Below, piece by piece: positions 57,673 to 64,000 of a stretch of 64,000 nt of DNA. Made by a program: the position numbers and the translations under genes. How positions within the stretch are numbered: the first letter of the stretch is position 1; the number at the start of each line of letters is the position of its first letter. This DNA is from Antedon mediterranea (taxonomy: Eukaryota > Echinodermata > Crinoidea > Comatulida > Antedonidae). The DNA lies in contig NC_092670.1 of the NCBI RefSeq assembly GCF_964355755.1, positions 26,773,795 through 26,837,794 on the forward strand, given 5' to 3'. The notes below the pieces were generated by a model. That model searched no databases. It was not told the origin of the DNA and saw nothing but the letters and a program-made list of their open reading frames with translations.

Positions 57673-58814
57673 TTACACCAAATTCTACACATGCTTGTAG
57701 TGAAATTAGCTTAATCACACACAGCATTAAGACACAAAAATAAAATTTCTTGTCCAAAAAACTTCATTTTTGTATAAGAGGCAAAAGTTATAATTTGTGA
57801 TATGGTATTTGATTTAAGTTACGGGCGCTTTTTCTTATACAAGTAATTTTTAAAAACCCATTAAAAAAAAACAAGATGCATAATGAAGACACCAAAAAAA
57901 AGATATGTTCAGGGGAAAATCTTATTACGAGAATTTCTATATAATATAAAGTATTTATATCAATTAGCACAAAAAAAAAAAGATGACTTGTAAAATTATT
58001 ACTTAAAAAAATATCTTCTGCAGGAACTGAACTAGCGATCTCAACTTTGGATACAAAACCGTTACACCAAACTCACAGGGTTCTAGTGCAATTAGCCTAA
58101 TCAAACTGAACACTAACACACAAACAAAAATATAGTCTGCAGATCGGATATTGCGCTCCTCTACTTTTTCTGCTATATACATATAGTATGTAGTTTTTAG
58201 AGTACTCCCCAGTTCGAAACGGTACATTTTTATTGTGACGTACTATTAGCATTTGATGGGATATTAATTATGTAGAATAGAAGAATGAATGTAGGCGGAG
58301 GTATGCACTCTTGGAGTTCTGTTTTCTAGTATGTAATGTCTTGATAATATTATTGATAAAATTTGAAGTTTGATGTTGTTTGTTCGTTATTTTTACAATT
58401 TAGTGCCCAAAACACCATCTTTGTTGAGCTTTGCCATTGCGATCCCCATGTTTAATTATCGTCTATCCCCACTCGTCATCCCTATCTCGATCGAGTTTTT
58501 AAGCGAAGTGTGGTATCTTCCTACTACACACTTAACTAAAGGATATAGACATAGTAAAGAAACACCTTGCTTTGTGTTGTGGTATGTTTGTAACTAAATA
58601 AGTATAGTCAAAGTTGAAAAGTTTGTTTTTATATTATCTGTATAACTTTGCTAATCTTTGATTATAACATTTTATCCTGTTGTTGCTATCAATGGATTAA
58701 AAAAAATATAACAGTCTCTAGATTTTGATCAACTTTCCTCTGTATCTGTTGAAATAATAATTTTGCTTGATTTACTTTACTATTTCATACTTTCATTCTT
58801 TTTTATTAAACAAG
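57673..58814. other. End of GALNT intron 1; tRNA-like repeat fragments
   Basis: Two related stretches share AACCnTTACACCAAA...TAGTGAAATTAGC and a CACACA...AAAAATA follow-up: 57668-57760 and 58060-58140. On the minus strand the second reads GGTGTAACGG and later AGTTCAGTTCC, recalling A and B boxes, so it may be a decayed tRNA-derived SINE. Nothing coding. Confidence 0.4.
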
Positions 58815-59034
58815 TTCACCATGTTGAGCCTGTAAAAACCAACATAAAGTCAGATGTGTATCCACAAGAACCATATCACAACCCAGATGGTGCTGGGGAA
58901 AATGGAAAAGCAGTTATCATCCCACCAGAAAAAGAGGAGCTTCAGAAAGAGATGTTTAAGATCAACCAGTTTAACCTGATGGCAAGTGACATGATCTCTT
59001 TAAACAGGTCACTTCCAGATGTTCGAATGGATGG
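58815..59034 (+). CDS. GALNT1/13-like GalNAc-transferase, coding exon 2
   Basis: The acceptor AG is at 58813-58814 after a T-rich tract; the first two bases complete a codon begun in exon 1. Encodes [48 protein letters not shown] and LPDVRMDG. [24 protein letters not shown] is the strictly kept block at the end of the stem in GALNT1/13, just before the catalytic domain. The donor GTAAGA starts at 59035, leaving two bases of a Gly codon (phase 2). Confidence 0.95.
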
Positions 59035-60227
59035 GTAAGAAGACTTGACTGCTTTTAGATAGATATAAAATAGAACTACTGTATTTACGGCTATTGATTT
59101 GTTATAAACTATCCCTTCACTTTAAAATTATGTAGGCTAAAAAATTAAAGCAATAGTGGATATGGAACTTTAGACTTTACTTTTTACTGTTCAGACTTAT
59201 TACTTACAATAAAATAAAGACGCTAAAGAAAAATTGTGCCGTGTGAATTAGATGATGCGCGCAAACACATAACGAAAGTATAAAATGCCAAACTATATTA
59301 TATTGGGTGTTTTTCGTGATGTATTAATTATTTGATACATATAGAGATAAAATAAAAAAGTGGACAAAAATCGAATGAAAAACACATTGCTGCTGTTCAT
59401 TCATTTACATTTTATTTTTATTTCACTGGTTTTGACATTTTGCAATTTTTGTTGTATTTTGTATGGGAGATTTGTTACCTACTATACTGGCTACTTTTGT
59501 AATTAATTTGTGGTGTACCAGTAACCCACACGGTTTTTCTGCCTTTAAATTAATTAACTTGGCATGATTAAGTATAATAAAAGCGCACTCTTCATGGCCC
59601 CTGACAAATTATTTAAAAAACACAAAACAGATTGTCAAGAATACAATTCGGAACTATTTACGGCCATTGAATTGTTATACGTGGAGTATTCCTTTACTTT
59701 GAAATATCTGTAAGCTACAAAATGAAAGCAATACTGGATTTCACCAGAAAGTGACAACATGCATGAGCGGTACAGACTTCTGAGAGTAAAACATTTTTTA
59801 TGATAAAATATGAATTTGTAGGTTATCGAATTAAGATGTGAAGTATTGGAATAATAACAATGGTTATGGACTCAACACAAAAAGTAGTCGAAATTGATGA
59901 GTCGATGATGAGCTTGGACACAAACATTTTGGGTGTATTTTTCGGAAACACGACACTCGTCATTTGGTTTTATTTGTGGTTTTCTTTTTATTTACATTTT
60001 TGTTTATTTCATGGGTTTTTTATATTCCCCTTACCCAACAACAAACTCCCATAAAATGCCAAAACGTTATTAATTATTTATTTTGTGGAAACACCTATAT
60101 TTGTGTGTATTTTGTTTGTTCATTTACATTTTTTTTCATGTGTGTTTTTTCATATCTTTTTTGCTAGTTTTGTAATTACATTGTGGTTTAATTTTGATTT
60201 TTAGCTTTAAACGGTGATACTTAATAA

Positions 60228-60320
60228 TTACACATGTCGCGGATTGAACTCGAAGCTACTAAGCATTGATATCAATGGTCACAGCGATTTGCTCACTGAG
60301 CCAAACCGTGATCTACAAAA
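60228..60320 (-). repeat. tRNA-derived SINE fragment
   Basis: The minus strand reads GATCACGGTTTGGCTCAGTG (A box TGGCTCAGTG) and, about 45 bases on, GAGTTCAATCC (B box). The order and spacing fit a tRNA-derived head. A unique body and tail are not clear. Confidence 0.5.
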
Positions 60321-60964
60321 TACATTTTGTTTCCAGGATAGGTGTAATTAATTAAAACTTCATCATTTGATACAGTTGACTAAAGACTGTTTATTTAGCG
60401 ACCTGGCATGGTATTTGTAGATCCGGCCATGGCGGTACACAACAGAGGAGGTTGCGTAGTTTATACAGTGACATAACATGGTCGCTGAAACGTCAAATAA
60501 CTGCCTTGTTTTAGTGTTTATCCTTAAAATTTAGGAAAGTGACAAACCCTATCGTGTGCGGCCCCTCAATAAACTTCAGTGTGCCAAATGTGAGCACGTA
60601 CCTTTCAGTGGTTTTGGAGGAGATGCGTAAAATTACACGAAAAATTTAGTAGCAATAATATATTGATTATAATTATTATAAAATTCAAGTCTAGAGAGGG
60701 CAGCAAACTTCAAAACCAAGTTGTCAGTCAATTTTTTTTTTCTTTTTGTATGCCTGCTGCTACTACCCTTTGTTATTTAAATTAATCAGGATAATGTAAT
60801 ATAAAGAAAACTCAACACAATGTACAGGAATATGTTCCCTGAAAAAAATAATTGGAAACAAATGTTTTGTTGAATAGGTCACTTTATACTTTATAGTTGG
60901 AGGAAAATTATTTACTTGCTATGATGTTTACTTTTAGTGAAATCATTATTCTTTAGTTTAGTTA

Positions 60965-61766
60965 TTAGATGATCATATAAAATAAAATGATCGCCATAGT
61001 TGCGCAACGTGACTTGCGCGTGTGATTTGATATGGTTGATCAAAGATAAAAAATCAAACGTAATTTTTGAATAATACTTTTTGAAAATTTTGTAGATATG
61101 AATTCATGTACATATTTGACGTCATCAAAATGGCCACTTGAATCTTTTTATCACATTCAATAGAGCGCATCTCCGTTATTTGAGCCAGATTTTCGCTCAC
61201 ATTTCAGTATGTGCTTGCTAAATTAATTATCTTTATCATGAGTTGCCACCATTTTCGTTTGATGATGGCTGACAGCTCATGAAATTTAGATATCGGATGT
61301 TGTGATGTTATGATATGGCCAGTTGAATTTAAAAAGTAGTTTTTTTACCTCTTTCATCACATTTATAACAATTTTAAACAGCGCGCACTGCGCATCTACA
61401 TGCCAAATTTTCTTCCAAACCTTATATTTTTTTGCTCAATTCATTATCTTTCGAAATTGTGATCTTCAACTTTATTTTGACGTCATCATACCAAAAAAAT
61501 AGAACATGGTGTGGTTCTCGTAATTTCACCTATGTTACACTGTATATAGATATACAGTACACTGTACCGTATAGAGTATATATTCTATGACACATAATAC
61601 TTTAATAGGCACCAATCAACACCATAAAAGCATATATGCATGAGATATTAGGATTGCATAAATCAATATATTTAACGTACGTGCATGTTTTTAAAAAAAA
61701 ATTTAATATCAGTAAAATTATAAAATGATCACCTATAATTCTTCAAAGTGACGAATTAAATTCTAG
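60965..61766 (+). mobile_element. Helitron-like copy B2 (inverted relative to B1)
   Basis: The right end reads GACGAATTAAATTCTAG then T, preceded by the CACTTTGAAGAATT hairpin half. The left end is TTAGATGATCAT...ATGATCGCC. The interior matches B1 reversed: GTGTAACATAGGTGAAATTAC, GGCCACTTGAAT and GAATTCATGTACA. About half the length of B1, with one internal unit missing. Confidence 0.75.
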
Positions 61767-61845
61767 TTTAGATTTTATTAATCTTTATGTTTTGGAGGAC
61801 AATACATCTTTGATGTTTATTTGTGAATGAAATTACTGATTTCAG

Positions 61846-62018
61846 ATGTAAGAAAAAAGTGTATCCTCCTGTTGATAAACTTCCAGATACAAGTGTTGTC
61901 ATTGTGTTTCATAACGAAGCTTGGAGCACCCTGTTAAGAACAGTACACAGCATCATAAATAGATCACCACGGCAACTTATCAAACAAATTGTACTTGTTG
62001 ATGATGCAAGTGAAAGAG
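61846..62018 (+). CDS. GALNT1/13-like GalNAc-transferase, coding exon 3
   Basis: The acceptor TTTCAG ends at 61845. The first base completes the Gly codon of exon 2, then [56 protein letters not shown] and R. The [15 protein letters not shown] and LVDDASE blocks open the GT-A fold of family GT27 and help bind UDP-GalNAc. The donor GTAGGA at 62019 leaves one base of the next codon (phase 1; Asp in the family). The Mn-binding DxH, catalytic and ricin-type lectin parts lie beyond the window. Confidence 0.96.
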
Positions 62019-64000
62019 GTAGGATTTATTTGTTGTAATTGTCTTTTTGTCATTTTCTGTGTTTTTCTCATTTATTTTATCCAGTTTATTTTATTCAGTT
62101 TATTTTATCCGATTTATTTTAATTTATCCTGTTTGGTTGATTTTTATTTTATCTAGTTTATTTTTATATAAACAAAATGCATTGCATTTTGCTTATTTAA
62201 CTGCGCTATCAAGGTATGTTCTATATAATGTCATAAAGAAGTGAAACCTTTACCATATAACATTACTTTGAATTACAGCTAACATTTAGGTTACAGGTCA
62301 CTGTAAAATGGCATCCCAACACATATTTGACCAGTTTTTCATATAATACATTAAAAGAGTTTATGTTATTATTTACAGCCATCTTATACCTTCTATTCCA
62401 TCAATTTGCTTTCATCAATCTCGCCCTCTAGTGTTGTTATCTCAATTCTAGATTAAAATTACAATGAACTTCATCCAGGAAAAAGGCTGAACATCTTAAA
62501 AGCAATTTGTACACTGTAAAATTTAGCTCTTTTTTATACTATAGTCTGTCAAAAAAGATACAGTACAAAATGATATTATTAAGAAAATAATATTGGTTTT
62601 TATGTGTACTAACAATCTGTACGCATAAAATTGTTCGCACGCACAGGGATTTTTGAAATGCGCAAAATGTCACAAATCGCGTAAAAAGTTGATTAGAAAT
62701 TAATTTTGTGCATTTTGAAAATTTTAAATGCGCGTGCTCGCGTAACTTCTTGTAAAAGATGCCATTTTTAATCCACAGAAAGTTTGCCCTTGATATGACA
62801 ATTAAATTTTCACAAATTGTCAAAACAAAATTACGATTGGTTTTTAATCTATGATCAATCATAAAAAATCATAAAAACCCGCCTAAGTCATTTTGCGCAA
62901 CTCTGATGTGCACAACTTCATGTAAATGTCCATATGTTGGCAAAGTTATGAAATGTTTACCCATTTTTAAAGATATGTGATGCACAAAAAATGATGGAGA
63001 AAGACAGAAAAATTATATAAAGAAATAGATTATCCACATGACAAACGCCACGTGCACGTCATATGTTGGTATATTGCACACAGAAAAATATTATGGCATT
63101 ATGACCTGAAATGAAGAATATGACATGTTAGTGCTGAATTCTGTCCATGTGTCATATAGTTATACAGAGTATAATCTGTATACATATTACATACAGTGTA
63201 GAATAGATGAAATTTCATGACCTGCCATTTAATCCAATTTTTAACATGGTATCAAAATGAAACATGAAGATACCAATTTTGAAAGGAAATTATCTCAGCA
63301 GCAACATATTAACATGTAGAAGAAATTTGAATCTGTAAAATATAGATCCGCGTTCTTTTAAATGTGATGAATTATGATGCAAAAGATAAAAATACGACTT
63401 TTTTTATTCAACTGGCCATAAGATGACGGCAAAACATCTGATTGGCAATATGTTCACATGAATTCGTATCTACAATCCAATAGCTTCCAGAAAACATTTT
63501 AATCATGATTATTACTTTTTATTCTGACGAGCTATAACAGATTGAAATTTACTGTAAAGATGAAAATAAGTGACCCACATTATTTAAATTTTTAGACGTC
63601 ATAAAAATTATAATATTTTTTATTTATGCGAAAGACAGTTGCTTGACCTAGACAGTATTAAAATCTTGGGGCAAATGCAATACGAATCTATTGAATGTGA
63701 TGAGCAATACCGAAAGAGACAAAAATCCTATATTTTACATTCTTGTGACCATACGATGATGTCATAACATTTAAGAGGTAAAATTCTCCATGAATTCATA
63801 TCTACAACATAAATGCTTGCATATTAAGTAAAAAAAATTGGGGGTCACCGTTGATTCTGAGGAGCTATAATAGATTCAAAATAGGCATTCTTTTGACAAT
63901 ATTTTGTAGCTTTTTTAACTAAAATGCACGCAAATGTCTAAACCAACATGTTCGTATGACATCATTTTAATTTGAAATGATGTCAATCTTTTTTAAAATT
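62019..64000 (+). other. GALNT intron 3 (partial) with Helitron-B-like sequence
   Basis: No further exon is seen. From about 63170 to the edge the sequence follows family B: CAGTGTAGAATAGATGAAATT, CTGGCCATAAGATGAC, GAATTCGTATCTACA, then again GAATTCATATCTACAACAT and AAAATTGGGGGTCA as at 48525. It is a third, diverged copy (B3) running off the right edge. 62560-63060 has the CGCGC/GCGCGT-type phrases of these elements in weaker form. Confidence 0.55.

Larger units (their letters stand above)
46281..58814 (+). other. GALNT intron 1 (12.5 kb), filled with nested transposons
   Basis: Bounded by GTAAGT and TTATTAAACAAG. It contains a minus-strand LINE in four pieces, a SINE, Helitron-like copy B1, a 4 kb foldback element with a Harbinger-like insert, and a DIRS/Ngaro remnant with two nested DNA elements. 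All are listed separately. Confidence 0.8.
59035..61845 (+). other. GALNT intron 2
   Basis: GTAAGA to TTTCAG. Mostly AT-rich and unassigned; it holds a tRNA-like fragment (60228-60320) and Helitron-like copy B2 (60965-61766). Two similar stretches near 59055-59160 and 59650-59740 (TTTACGGC.ATTGAATTGTTATA, CTTTGAAATA) look like an old duplication. Confidence 0.7.

Overview
The window is nuclear DNA from an animal, not a microbe. It is AT-rich, has spliced exons with GT-AG borders, and is packed with metazoan transposon families: LINEs, a Penelope-like element, a DIRS/Ngaro element, Academ-, PIF/Harbinger-, TTAA- and TA-target DNA transposons, Helitron-like elements and tRNA-derived SINEs. The element mix (a LINE with a 2A peptide, a foldback element with arms built of short tandem repeats, as described from sea urchins) suggests a marine deuterostome, most likely an echinoderm. 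That placement is inference.

One host gene is clear: the 5' part of a GALNT1/GALNT13-like polypeptide N-acetylgalactosaminyltransferase on the + strand. Coding exons lie at 46127-46280 (cytoplasmic tail and membrane anchor), 58815-59034 (stem) and 61846-62018 (start of the GT-A catalytic domain). Intron phases agree across the joins, and the gene runs off the right edge.

Layout. 1-2411: broken minus-strand LINE. 2412-4947: non-coding, with AGGCCT-rich stretches. 4948-5620: LINE remnant. 5805-13900: Penelope-like element split by a 6.6 kb TTAA-flanked transposon, which carries four further insertions. 13900-16088: non-coding with two palindrome clusters. 16089-17553: Helitron-like copy A1. 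17600-24195: L2/CR1-type LINE split by a nearly intact 1179-codon LINE with an N-terminal 2A motif. 24196-26939: diverged repeats and a minisatellite. 26940-32931: Helitron-like copy A2 split by a 4.6 kb Academ-like transposon. 34977-36370: copy A3. 36371-45981: small DNA transposons, palindromes and unassigned sequence. 46127-64000: the GALNT gene. Its 12.5 kb first intron holds a LINE cut up by a SINE, a Helitron-like element and a 4 kb foldback element, followed by a DIRS/Ngaro remnant with two nested elements.

Most of the window is readable as transposon stratigraphy. In several cases removing the younger element and one target-site copy restores the reading frame or sequence of the older one, which fixes boundaries to the base. 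Nothing behaves as an operon; the only cellular function encoded is mucin-type O-glycosylation in the Golgi. All calls are from reading the sequence and family memory; no database search was possible.
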